In this document: piece by piece, positions 56,806-64,000 of the stretch | Layout of the letters: every line of letters begins with the position of its first letter | Position numbering within the stretch: position 1 is the first letter of the stretch | From: Enterococcus pseudoavium NBRC 100491 | Lineage (GTDB): Bacteria > Bacillota > Bacilli > Lactobacillales > Enterococcaceae | Length of the DNA: 64,000 bases | Reading direction: 5' to 3' | Assembly: GCF_001544295.1 (NCBI RefSeq) | Contig: NZ_BCQF01000002.1 | Coordinates: forward strand, 124,001-188,000 | The notes under the pieces: generated by a model | What the model was told of the DNA's origin: nothing | The model's input: the letters and a program-made list of their open reading frames with translations, nothing else | Database searches by the model: none | Translations under genes and position numbers: made by a program

Positions 56806-57533
56806 ACCTTATCTTGAAAAAAATGATTCATTTTCAGAAATTCATCTACTTTTTTATTAGGCATTTTTCCAAAATAGTCAGCAAATTTCTTGCTCCAGTG
56901 CTTTGTTTCTCGCGCTTCAGCAAATTCTTCCATTGTATTATCATATTCTTCAATCAATTGATATTCATAGTCTTGATACGTATCATAATGAACGACTGCC
57001 GTTTCAGGCAAGCGCGGTTTGATTCTCATTTCAACACTAGGCTTACCTATACTTAATCCAGCAATCGGCAACACATAATCTGGCAACTTCAATAAATTAC
57101 TAATTTCAGTAATATCTTTTCGAATCGAACCTACCACCACACTGCCTAACCCAAGTGCCTCTGTAGCAATCACCGCATTTTCCAACGCCAAAGCCGCATC
57201 AGTTATGGCCGTAATCAGCGGATCCATCCCTTGATCGATCTCGTATGCTACACGGTAGTGTTCAGCAACCTTTTGCGTGCGCTTTAGATCAGCAACAAAA
57301 ACTAAAAAAATTGAACTGCGTAAAATGTGTGGGTTTCCTGGATTCAGCGCTACCATCTGTGCTCGAATATCACGATCCTTCACAACAATAATACTGTACA
57401 TCTGACCATTCATCCAACTTGGTGCCTGACGACTCGCCTGTAATATTTTCTGTAGCTGATCTTCTGACAATTGATACTCTTCATCAAAATCCCGATAAGT
57501 TCGATGCTGCTTCATCACTTCTAATGCGTCCAT
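56802..57533 (-). CDS. Nitroreductase family protein (NfsA-like)
   Basis: 243 aa. The FMN-binding start MKQHRTYRDFDEEYQLSEDQL with SRQAPSWMNGQMYSIIVVKD fits the oxygen-insensitive nitroreductase/NfsA-FRP group; GLGSVVVGSIRKDI and LPIAGLSIGKPS are further family motifs. Probably NADPH-dependent; natural substrate unknown. ATTTAGGAGGAATGAA precedes the ATG. It lies 28 bases after the MocR gene. Confidence 0.9.
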   Translation of the reverse strand: MDALEVMKQHRTYRDFDEEYQLSEDQLQKILQASRQAPSWMNGQMYSIIVVKDRDIRAQMVALNPGNPHILRSSIFLVFVADLKRTQKVAEHYRVAYEIDQGMDPLITAITDAALALENAVIATEALGLGSVVVGSIRKDITEISNLLKLPDYVLPIAGLSIGKPSVEMRIKPRLPETAVVHYDTYQDYEYQLIEEYDNTMEEFAEARETKHWSKKFADYFGKMPNKKVDEFLKMNHFFQDKV

Positions 57534-57561
57534 TTCATTCCTCCTAAATACGTTATCACAA

Positions 57562-59013
57562 CTATTGCTTCTCTACTAATTTGGTCGTTTGAGCCGATTG
57601 CTTTAGCTCTTTAGATATTTTTTGCAACTTTTCGAAAAAAATCTGACAATCGGCTGCAGTCATTCGGGTATAATTGACCCTCATAGCCATTGTATCATTA
57701 CTAAATAAAAATGAAGGCGCAATCAGAAGTTTTTCTTGTAAAAATACTTCCCACTCTTTTCTGGTCAAAGATTGATGACGCCAAGTTAAATAAGCGTAAA
57801 TCCCCCCAGTAATTTCAGCGACCTGCCAATCTTCCGCGACACTTCTGGCCTTGTCATTAAAAATGCGCGCCCGCTCCTTCAATTTAATCACCAAATCCTG
57901 CTGATTTTTTTCAAAATGCGGATCCGTCAAAGCTGTGTGGGCAATCACTTGAGGAAAGACACTGATTGAAAAATCCATCATTTGTTTGGCTTCCGATAAT
58001 CGTTGAATCAAATCCTGATCGGCAACGACCCAGCCGATTTTGATGGACGAACCAAAAATTTTCGACAACGAACCTAAATGAATCACCTGATGCGGAGCCA
58101 ATTCTTTTAAAGAAGGCGGAATCTGATTGAAGTTCAACTCGCTAAAAACCTCGTCCTCAACAATCGGTAATTGATATTTGCGGCTGAGCTCAATTAAATC
58201 TTTTCGCCGTCTTTCAGACATAGTTGAACCAGTTGGGTTTTGATAGGTCGGATTCAAAATGATCAGCTTGATCTTTTTTGTCAAAATCAACTGTTCTAAT
58301 TTGTCAATCCGCATCCCTTCGCGATCCATCTCAACCCCGTAAAGTTTGATTCCCGCGCTAGCAAAAATTGGTAACGAATACAAAAATGACGGATCCTCAA
58401 TCGCGACGCTGTCCCCGCTTTGCAGCATAACTTGTAATAATAAGAACATCGCTTGTTGAGCTCCTGAGGTAATTAAAATTTGCTTTGGCGAAACCTCAAT
58501 CTTTTGTTCTACTTTTACGCGCTGGCAGATTATTTGCTGTAACGGCTGATAACCTAAAGGACTCTGTTTGCGTTCTTCTAACAACAATTCCTCCCAAGTA
58601 TAAGAAGGAAAACGAAAATCGGGGATCAAATTCAAAGGTAGATCACCCGAATATAGATCAAGCGACTCAGGATCTTTTAATAATACTTGCATCTTTTCTA
58701 AAAAAGGAACTTTAGGATAGGACTTTTGTGTAAGTAGACTGCGCCAATCCACTCGTGAAATGGTACTCCGTCCCCAGTTACCTTCATTTACGATGGTACC
58801 ACTACCTTGACGCCGCTGAATCCAGCCTAAGCTGACTAATTCATCTAACGCGTGAACAATGGTAGAACGATTGACACCGTAAGATTCAGCCAACTTGCGT
58901 TCAGCTGGGAGCTTATCACCTGGTTGCAACGTACCGTTTTGGATGTATTGAATCACTTGTTCGATAATTTGTTGATAAATTGGAATGGCTTTTTCTTTTG
59001 ATAAGTGCCACAT
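57562..59013 (-). CDS. MocR-type GntR/aminotransferase regulator
   Basis: 483 aa. Residues 1-75 are a GntR winged helix (PIYQQIIEQVIQYIQNGTLQPGDKLPAERKLAESYGVNRSTIVHALDEL); a type I aminotransferase fold follows with the PLP Lys in LGSLSKIFGSSIKIGW and the substrate Arg region near AMRVNYTR. MocR regulators often control pyridoxal or amino-acid genes; the target here may be the nitroreductase gene directly downstream. No pdxST genes are nearby. Confidence 0.9.
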   Translation of the reverse strand: MWHLSKEKAIPIYQQIIEQVIQYIQNGTLQPGDKLPAERKLAESYGVNRSTIVHALDELVSLGWIQRRQGSGTIVNEGNWGRSTISRVDWRSLLTQKSYPKVPFLEKMQVLLKDPESLDLYSGDLPLNLIPDFRFPSYTWEELLLEERKQSPLGYQPLQQIICQRVKVEQKIEVSPKQILITSGAQQAMFLLLQVMLQSGDSVAIEDPSFLYSLPIFASAGIKLYGVEMDREGMRIDKLEQLILTKKIKLIILNPTYQNPTGSTMSERRRKDLIELSRKYQLPIVEDEVFSELNFNQIPPSLKELAPHQVIHLGSLSKIFGSSIKIGWVVADQDLIQRLSEAKQMMDFSISVFPQVIAHTALTDPHFEKNQQDLVIKLKERARIFNDKARSVAEDWQVAEITGGIYAYLTWRHQSLTRKEWEVFLQEKLLIAPSFLFSNDTMAMRVNYTRMTAADCQIFFEKLQKISKELKQSAQTTKLVEKQ

Positions 59014-59189
59014 CGAAATCCCTCATTTACTATTGGATGATTTAAAGCTAAACCAATTGTCAAAAGCTGTCAATTGCTTAACTACATATTATTGTTGAAA
59101 ATAAAAATACGACTGTTTGCTTCACTTTGTCGGCAATACTTTTCTCCAGTATCCGCTAAATTTTTTACTAACTAGTAATGAGTCCTCGC

Positions 59190-59222
59190 AAAAAAAGGTC
59201 GCGCCAGCATTTGGCGCAACCT
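59190..59222 (-). terminator. Terminator of guaC
   Basis: GGTTGCGCCA and TGGCGCGACC around AATGC, with seven T residues on the minus strand, 20-odd bases after the guaC stop. Confidence 0.92.
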
Positions 59223-59244
59223 CTTTAAAGTTTTCTAAAAGTTT

Positions 59245-60222
59245 TTAAATTGTATCGCCATTGAAAATCGAGTTTTTAACTACAACATAATCGACTTTCT
59301 GTAAGGCCTCTAAATCTTTTCCACCAGCATAAGAAATCGATGATTGCAAGTCTTGTTGCATCTCAACTAAAGTGTCTTTTAAAGAACCTTTATAAGGGAT
59401 CCAAATTTTCTTACCTTCAACGTTTTTCTTTTCGCCTTTTTGAAATTCTGAAGCACTGCCGAAGTATTCTTTATATACAACACCGTCTTCAACTTTCGTT
59501 TCACCGGGTGATTCTTCATGACCCGCAAATAAAGAACCGATCATGACCATCGTTGCACCAAAACGAATCGATTTGGCAATATCACCGTGAGTACGAATAC
59601 CGCCATCAGCGATAATCGGTTTGCGAGCTGCTTTAGCACACCAGCTTAATGCTGCTAATTGCCAACCGCCAGTCCCAAAACCTGTTTTGATTTTCGTGAT
59701 GCAAACTTTTCCTGGACCGATTCCTACTTTGGTAGCATCTGCTCCGGCGTTCTCTAATTCGCGAACGGCTTCTGGTGTGCCCACGTTTCCGGCAATCACA
59801 AAAGTTTCTGGTAAATATTTTTTTATATGCTTAATCATGTTGATCACTGGATCAGAATGTCCGTGAGCAATATCGATGGTAATAAAGTCAGGGTTCAATT
59901 GTTCTGCTGCTAGTTGTTTTACAAAATCATATTCATATCCTTTGACACCGACACTGATCGATGTAAATAAACCACGTGATTGCATTTTCTTGATAAAGGG
60001 AATTCGTTCTTCTTCGTAAAAACGATGCATAATATAGAAGTAACCATTCTCCGCCAAAAATTCTGCAATATTCTCATCGATAATTGTTTGCATATTGGCT
60101 GGTACCACTGGCATCTTAAAACTAAATTTTCCTAATTTAACGGTCGTATCACATTCTGAACGACTACTCACAATACATTTATTAGGGATCAACTGAATAT
60201 CTTCGTAATCAAATACTTTCAT
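59245..60222 (-). CDS. guaC: GMP reductase
   Basis: 325 aa from ATG 60222 (GGAGGCCATT). The (beta/alpha)8 IMPDH/GMPR fold shows [30 protein letters not shown] and the catalytic Cys loop [19 protein letters not shown]. Converts GMP to IMP with NADPH, allowing purine recycling. It has its own promoter and terminator, with a hairpin at the start of its message. Confidence 0.94.
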   Translation of the reverse strand: MKVFDYEDIQLIPNKCIVSSRSECDTTVKLGKFSFKMPVVPANMQTIIDENIAEFLAENGYFYIMHRFYEEERIPFIKKMQSRGLFTSISVGVKGYEYDFVKQLAAEQLNPDFITIDIAHGHSDPVINMIKHIKKYLPETFVIAGNVGTPEAVRELENAGADATKVGIGPGKVCITKIKTGFGTGGWQLAALSWCAKAARKPIIADGGIRTHGDIAKSIRFGATMVMIGSLFAGHEESPGETKVEDGVVYKEYFGSASEFQKGEKKNVEGKKIWIPYKGSLKDTLVEMQQDLQSSISYAGGKDLEALQKVDYVVVKNSIFNGDTI

Positions 60223-60246
60223 AATGGCCTCCAATGAATTAGATAA

Positions 60247-60274
60247 AAAAACATAGGGCGCTATCGCCCTATGT
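60247..60274 (-). terminator. Hairpin in the guaC leader / terminator of the upstream gene
   Basis: ACATAGGGCG and CGCCCTATGT form a 10-bp stem with a four-base loop, with seven T residues on the minus strand. It lies between the 60347 gene and guaC, just after the guaC promoter, so it is either the terminator of the upstream gene or a 5' hairpin on the guaC message. Confidence 0.75.
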
Positions 60275-60303
60275 AATTTACAACATATTCAGCTAAAATG
60301 CAA
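60275..60303 (-). promoter_or_regulatory. Promoter of guaC
   Basis: TTGCAT (60298-60303), a 17-base spacer and TAAATT (60275-60280) on the minus strand. Transcription would start inside the 5' arm of the following hairpin. Confidence 0.55.
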
Positions 60304-60346
60304 GTGGTTTTTTGAATTAACAGCAAAAAACACGAACATTAACTTT

Positions 60347-60775
60347 TTAAACTAAGCTGTTCCTTAATTTTTTTGCTTGAAGACTGATTAAAAAGATAAC
60401 ATCTTCCATTTCTTCTTCGCTCGTCACTTTCATTTCGATCTGTTTGGTATTTTTTGAGACATCTTCAAATTTTTCTTTGAATTCATCTGACATTACCTTG
60501 ACCATCGGCGTCAAATAACGAACGCCAAAATCTGGAAATGGTGTGATCACTGAAAAGTAATCTTTATGTATCTTGATATTACAAAGCAAACCATTATATT
60601 GTTCAATTACTAATTGCCAACCCGTTTGCTTTTGAAAAATATACTTAATCTTGGGATCATAGTGCCGCATAATTTGTGCTAACAAAATTTTTAAGTATTG
60701 TGAATTGGGGAGTTCTGCTAAAATTGTCTGCAACTCGTACTTTTCACTCTCTGACTTAGATTGTTTGCTTTCCAC
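60347..60775 (-). CDS. Conserved hypothetical protein, 142 aa
   Basis: Start GTG 60775 with AAAGAGGCG upstream; an earlier TTG lacks a site. Soluble protein with a charged N-terminus (SKQSKSESEKYELQTIL), a middle of alternating strands (KYIFQKQTGWQLVIEQYNGLLCNIKIHKDYFSVITPFPDFGVRYL) and a helical C-terminus. I do not recognise the family. Monocistronic, upstream of guaC. Confidence 0.65.
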   Translation of the reverse strand: MESKQSKSESEKYELQTILAELPNSQYLKILLAQIMRHYDPKIKYIFQKQTGWQLVIEQYNGLLCNIKIHKDYFSVITPFPDFGVRYLTPMVKVMSDEFKEKFEDVSKNTKQIEMKVTSEEEMEDVIFLISLQAKKLRNSLV

Positions 60776-60958
60776 GGTTATCGCCTCTTTCAATCTACTC
60801 TTTAACAAACGATAATTTAACTAGAGTCATTAGTTGTATAAGTTAAATTCATTTCATTTTTTCCGTTTTCATATTTCCTTTTAACTTTTTTTTCATATTC
60901 AGTTTACCACTTTTAATTAAACCTGTCATTTTTAATACCTCGCTTTATTTTAAAGCAT

Positions 60959-60986
60959 AAAAAAAACGACCAAACGGCCGTTTTTT
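60959..60986 (-). terminator. Terminator of the purine operon
   Basis: ACGGCC and GGTCGT (one G-U) with a GTTT loop and eight T residues on the minus strand, right at the purD stop. The 150 bases beyond it hold nothing else recognisable. Confidence 0.85.
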
Positions 60987-60987
60987 C

Positions 60988-62238
60988 CTATTTTAATGAT
61001 TTGTCGCCGATATCTTGGCGATAAAAATAACCACTTGTATCGACTTCTGCTAGTGCTTGATAGGCTATTTTTTGTGCCGCCTCAATCGATTCCGCCTCAG
61101 CTTCTACTAAAAGCACTCGCCCACCTGCAGCTTGGATGGTTCCTTGCGTCTCAGCCACACCGGCATAATAAACCGTTACTTGATCGTTAAAATGCGGAAC
61201 CCTCATTCCTTTTTGATAGGACCCTGGGTATCCTTCTGCAGCCAACACGACACCGACTGTCGCTCGTTCACTCCATGATAATTCTGGCTTACGGTCATTT
61301 AATAGATCATCGATTACTTGAGCAAGATCGCTAGTTAAACGCGGTAAAACCACTTGTGTCTCCGGATCACCGAAACGCGCATTAAATTCAATTACTTTCG
61401 GCCCTGCTTCAGTTGCAATTAAGCCGGCATATAAAATGCCAGTAAATGGTGTTTGATTTTTAACCATACCTTTGGCCGCCGGTTCTAAAATCTCTTTTAT
61501 CCCCATCTCAACCATTTCTGCTGAGATTTGTGGAACCGGTGAATAAGCACCCATTCCTCCGGTGTTGGGACCTTTATCGCCATCATAAGCCCGCTTATGA
61601 TCTTGCGCAATCACCATTGGATAGACTTCTTCATTTTTTACAAAAGCCAGTAGCGAAAACTCTTCCCCAGCTAAAAATTCTTCGACCACTACTTTATCGC
61701 CGCTTTCACCGAAACGATGATCCGTCATCATTTCTTTTAACGCCTGCAGTGCTTCATCCAAATTCATCGCTACAACTACGCCCTTACCAGCGGCTAGGCC
61801 ATCTGCCTTAATCACAATTGGCGCGCCTTTTTCTTTAACATACTCACAAGCTTTTTGATAGTCCGTAAAAGCTGCATAATCGGCTGTAGGAATCTGATTA
61901 TCTACCATGATTTTTTTCGCGAATTCTTTTGAGCCCTCGATCATTGCAGCCGCTTTATTAGGGCCAAAAATTTTCAATCCTGCCCGTTCAAAATCATCAA
62001 CGATTCCATTCAGCAATGGAATCTCCGGTCCTACAAACGTCCAAGCAACCATTTGCTCTTTCGCAAAAGAAATCAAAGCTTCATGATTATCTTCGGCGAT
62101 TTCCACCAATTGAATCCCATCTTTTTTCATACCGGGGTTGCCCTTAGCACAGAAAACCTCCGTTACCTGCGGACTCTCCAACATTTTTTTTGCAATCGCG
62201 TGCTCGCGGCCTCCGCTACCAATAATTAATACCTTCAT
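60988..62238 (-). CDS. purD: Phosphoribosylamine-glycine ligase
   Basis: 416 aa, ATP-grasp. MKVLIIGSGGREHAIAKKMLES, KADGLAAGKGVVVA and EFNARFGDPETQVVLPRL are GARS signatures. It makes glycinamide ribonucleotide in purine synthesis. Last gene of the operon, 16 bases after purH; TTTAGGAGGATTCG precedes the ATG. Confidence 0.97.
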   Translation of the reverse strand: MKVLIIGSGGREHAIAKKMLESPQVTEVFCAKGNPGMKKDGIQLVEIAEDNHEALISFAKEQMVAWTFVGPEIPLLNGIVDDFERAGLKIFGPNKAAAMIEGSKEFAKKIMVDNQIPTADYAAFTDYQKACEYVKEKGAPIVIKADGLAAGKGVVVAMNLDEALQALKEMMTDHRFGESGDKVVVEEFLAGEEFSLLAFVKNEEVYPMVIAQDHKRAYDGDKGPNTGGMGAYSPVPQISAEMVEMGIKEILEPAAKGMVKNQTPFTGILYAGLIATEAGPKVIEFNARFGDPETQVVLPRLTSDLAQVIDDLLNDRKPELSWSERATVGVVLAAEGYPGSYQKGMRVPHFNDQVTVYYAGVAETQGTIQAAGGRVLLVEAEAESIEAAQKIAYQALAEVDTSGYFYRQDIGDKSLK

Positions 62239-62254
62239 CGAATCCTCCTAAAAA

Positions 62255-63787
62255 TTAATGTCTGAAATGGCGAACACCGGTGAAGACCATCGCAACCCCA
62301 TATTTATTAGCCATTGCAATCGAATCTTTGTCACGGATACTTCCACCAGGCTGAACAATCGCTTTAATTCCATGCTGCGCCGCATATTCCACACTGTCAT
62401 CCATTGGGAAATACGCATCACTGGCTAAAACAGCGCCATTCATCCGACCTTTCGCTTCTTCTAAAGCAATTTTAACAGAACCGACTCGATTCATTTGTCC
62501 AGCGCCTACACCAACTGTTTGATGTTCATTTGCCACGACAATCGCATTCGATTTCACGTGCTTAACGGCTTTCCAGGCAAAAGCTAGAGCTTTTAATTCT
62601 TCCCCTGATGGTTCCCGCTCAGTGACAACTTCCCAGTCCGCTGGAATTTCTTCGACCACATCTTGATCTTGAACTAACAAGCCTCCTAAAACTGAAACGA
62701 CTTCTGGCTGATTGTTTGTTTGTTCACTGAAGTCTAACGTCATCAAACGCAAATTCTTCTTACTTGATAACACATCAAACGCCTCTTGGCTGAAGCTTGG
62801 TGCAATAATGATTTCTAAGAATAATTTATGCATTTCCTCAGCAGTCGCCAAATCAATTTCGCGATTGGCTACTAAGATCCCACCAAAGATCGAAGTTGGA
62901 TCGGCTTCGTAAGCAAACTGATACGCCTCAAAGATAGTCTGTCCGCTACCAATTCCACAAGGATTCATATGTTTCAACGCTACGACTGTCGGATCGGTGA
63001 ATTCTCGGGCAATCCGAATGGCCGCATCAGCATCTTTAATATTGTTGTAAGATAACTCTTTACCATGTAATTGTTGAGCACTAGCAATCGAGTATGGAGT
63101 TGGTATGGCATTTTGATAAAATGCCGCACTCTGATGGCTATTTTCACCATAACGTAAAGTTTGTTTCAAATCATAAGTCAATGTCAATTTTTCTGGTTCC
63201 GTTTCGGCAACCGCTTTAGTCAGATATTCAGCAATCAACGCATCATAAGCCGCTGTATGACGAAAAACTTTTGCTGCTAAACGTTTGCGTGTTGCTAAAG
63301 AAGTCATTTGATTTGTTTTTAGCTCAGCTAAAACAAGCACATAATCTTTTGGATCAACCACGACTGTGACCGAATTGAAATTTTTGGCTGCAGAACGTAA
63401 CATACTTGGCCCGCCGATATCAATATTTTCGATTGCATCTGCCTCGGTTACATCTGGTTTCGAAATTGTTTCTTTAAATGGATAAAGATTTACACAAACA
63501 AAATCAATTGGTTGGATATCGTGAGCTTTCATAGCTTCCATATGGCTAGCTAAATCTCGTCGCCCTAACAATCCGCCATGAATTTTTGGATGCAATGTTT
63601 TTACTCGACCATCCATCATTTCAGGAAAGCCCGTCACTTCATCGATACTGAGCGTCGGAATGCCCGCTTCATCCAAAACTTTCTTTGTTCCTCCAGTAGA
63701 AATGATTTCAATTCCGGCTTGAACCAAACCTTTAGTAAATTCTACAACTCCGGTTTTATCTGAAACACTAATTAATGCTCTTGTCAT
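62255..63787 (-). CDS. purH: Bifunctional AICAR formyltransferase / IMP cyclohydrolase
   Basis: 510 aa from ATG 63787 (AAAAAGGAGTG). The N-terminal MGS-like cyclohydrolase ([41 protein letters not shown]) and the formyltransferase part ([38 protein letters not shown]) are complete. Catalyses the last two steps to IMP. Between purN and purD. Confidence 0.97.
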   Translation of the reverse strand: MTRALISVSDKTGVVEFTKGLVQAGIEIISTGGTKKVLDEAGIPTLSIDEVTGFPEMMDGRVKTLHPKIHGGLLGRRDLASHMEAMKAHDIQPIDFVCVNLYPFKETISKPDVTEADAIENIDIGGPSMLRSAAKNFNSVTVVVDPKDYVLVLAELKTNQMTSLATRKRLAAKVFRHTAAYDALIAEYLTKAVAETEPEKLTLTYDLKQTLRYGENSHQSAAFYQNAIPTPYSIASAQQLHGKELSYNNIKDADAAIRIAREFTDPTVVALKHMNPCGIGSGQTIFEAYQFAYEADPTSIFGGILVANREIDLATAEEMHKLFLEIIIAPSFSQEAFDVLSSKKNLRLMTLDFSEQTNNQPEVVSVLGGLLVQDQDVVEEIPADWEVVTEREPSGEELKALAFAWKAVKHVKSNAIVVANEHQTVGVGAGQMNRVGSVKIALEEAKGRMNGAVLASDAYFPMDDSVEYAAQHGIKAIVQPGGSIRDKDSIAMANKYGVAMVFTGVRHFRH

Positions 63788-63842
63788 CGTGACACTCCTT
63801 TTTGATAGTAAAGAACTCAAATTCTAAAATATTAATAATGAA

Positions 63843-64000
63843 TTACTTGTTCTGTTTCGCAATCTCTGCTAACACCTCAGGATAAAGTTGGTGTTCAAGT
63901 TGATGAATCTTGGCTTCCAAATCGGCCAAATCATCTTCTTCCGCTACCTTAACTTTCCCTTGAGCAATGATTGGCCCGGTGTCTACACCGCTGTCTACAT
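63843..64000 (-). CDS. purN: Phosphoribosylglycinamide formyltransferase, C-terminus only
   Basis: The last 52 codons of purN are in the window; the rest lies beyond its right edge. DSGVDTGPIIAQGKVKVAEEDDL contains the conserved Asp of the GVDTGPII motif, followed by EHQLYPEVLAEI. It transfers a formyl group to GAR using formyl-tetrahydrofolate. The stop lies 55 bases before purH. Confidence 0.9.
   Translation of the reverse strand, partial: VDSGVDTGPIIAQGKVKVAEEDDLADLEAKIHQLEHQLYPEVLAEIAKQNK

Overview
The window reads as chromosomal DNA from a low-GC, AT-rich Gram-positive lactic-acid bacterium, most likely Enterococcus or a close relative in the Enterococcaceae. The pointers are a low-affinity class B3 penicillin-binding protein of the PBP4/PBP5 type, a four-gene PDH operon, an LpdA-like E3 with a typical enterococcal N-terminus, a lactobacillales-type nuclease-helicase fusion, strong AGGAGG ribosome binding sites and many TTG/GTG starts. 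No tRNA, rRNA, CRISPR array or prophage was seen. Most of it is core genome. The species cannot be named from the sequence alone.

Layout. 1-7 kb: a cut-off hypothetical, a secreted DUF1002 protein, a PBP with a small downstream gene, a divergent guanylate-kinase-like gene, and a three-gene minus-strand cassette (MmcB-like nuclease, sce7725-family protein, GNAT). 7-11 kb: a thiol-disulfide reductase translationally coupled to a two-gene OpuC/EgtUV-type ABC transporter. 11-22 kb: housekeeping and small conserved genes (MIP18/DUF59 protein, YitT, YajQ, helicase-nuclease, an orphan holin-like protein, MBL hydrolase, histidine phosphatase, UppP, a P1B-4 metal ATPase behind Fur/PerR-like boxes, rpsT). 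22-28.6 kb: flavodoxin, NfnA-like, NfnB/GltA-like and NifJ in one operon, which would link pyruvate oxidation to NADPH through flavodoxin. 29-30.5 kb: an intact IS110-family element with a structured 5' non-coding end, the kind of place where the bridge/seek RNA of this family is encoded.

30.5-44.3 kb: a conserved Firmicutes block read on the minus strand: ylaN, ftsW, pycA, the CAP protein, ylbF, ylbG, rsmD, coaD, sepM/ylbL, comEA, comEB, comEC and holA. comEC appears to be cut off from its start codon by one extra base in an A5 tract. 44.6-53.4 kb: typA, an inositol-monophosphatase-like gene, a UPF0223 gene and the pdhABCD operon, in which pdhC carries a duplicated lipoyl domain. 53.7-57.5 kb: an mgtA Mg2+ ATPase under an M-box (ykoK) riboswitch, with a promoter that starts at the stop codon of a nitroreductase gene. 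57.5-64 kb: a MocR regulator, guaC with a hairpin at the 5' end of its message, a hypothetical gene, and the tail of the purine operon (purN partial, purH, purD).

The observations most worth following are the nuclease/sce7725/GNAT cassette, the comEC frameshift, the IS110 RNA region and its flanking 13-bp repeat, the reductase lacking the usual His next to a possible ergothioneine transporter, and the complete PFOR-flavodoxin-Nfn module in an organism that also has PDH.
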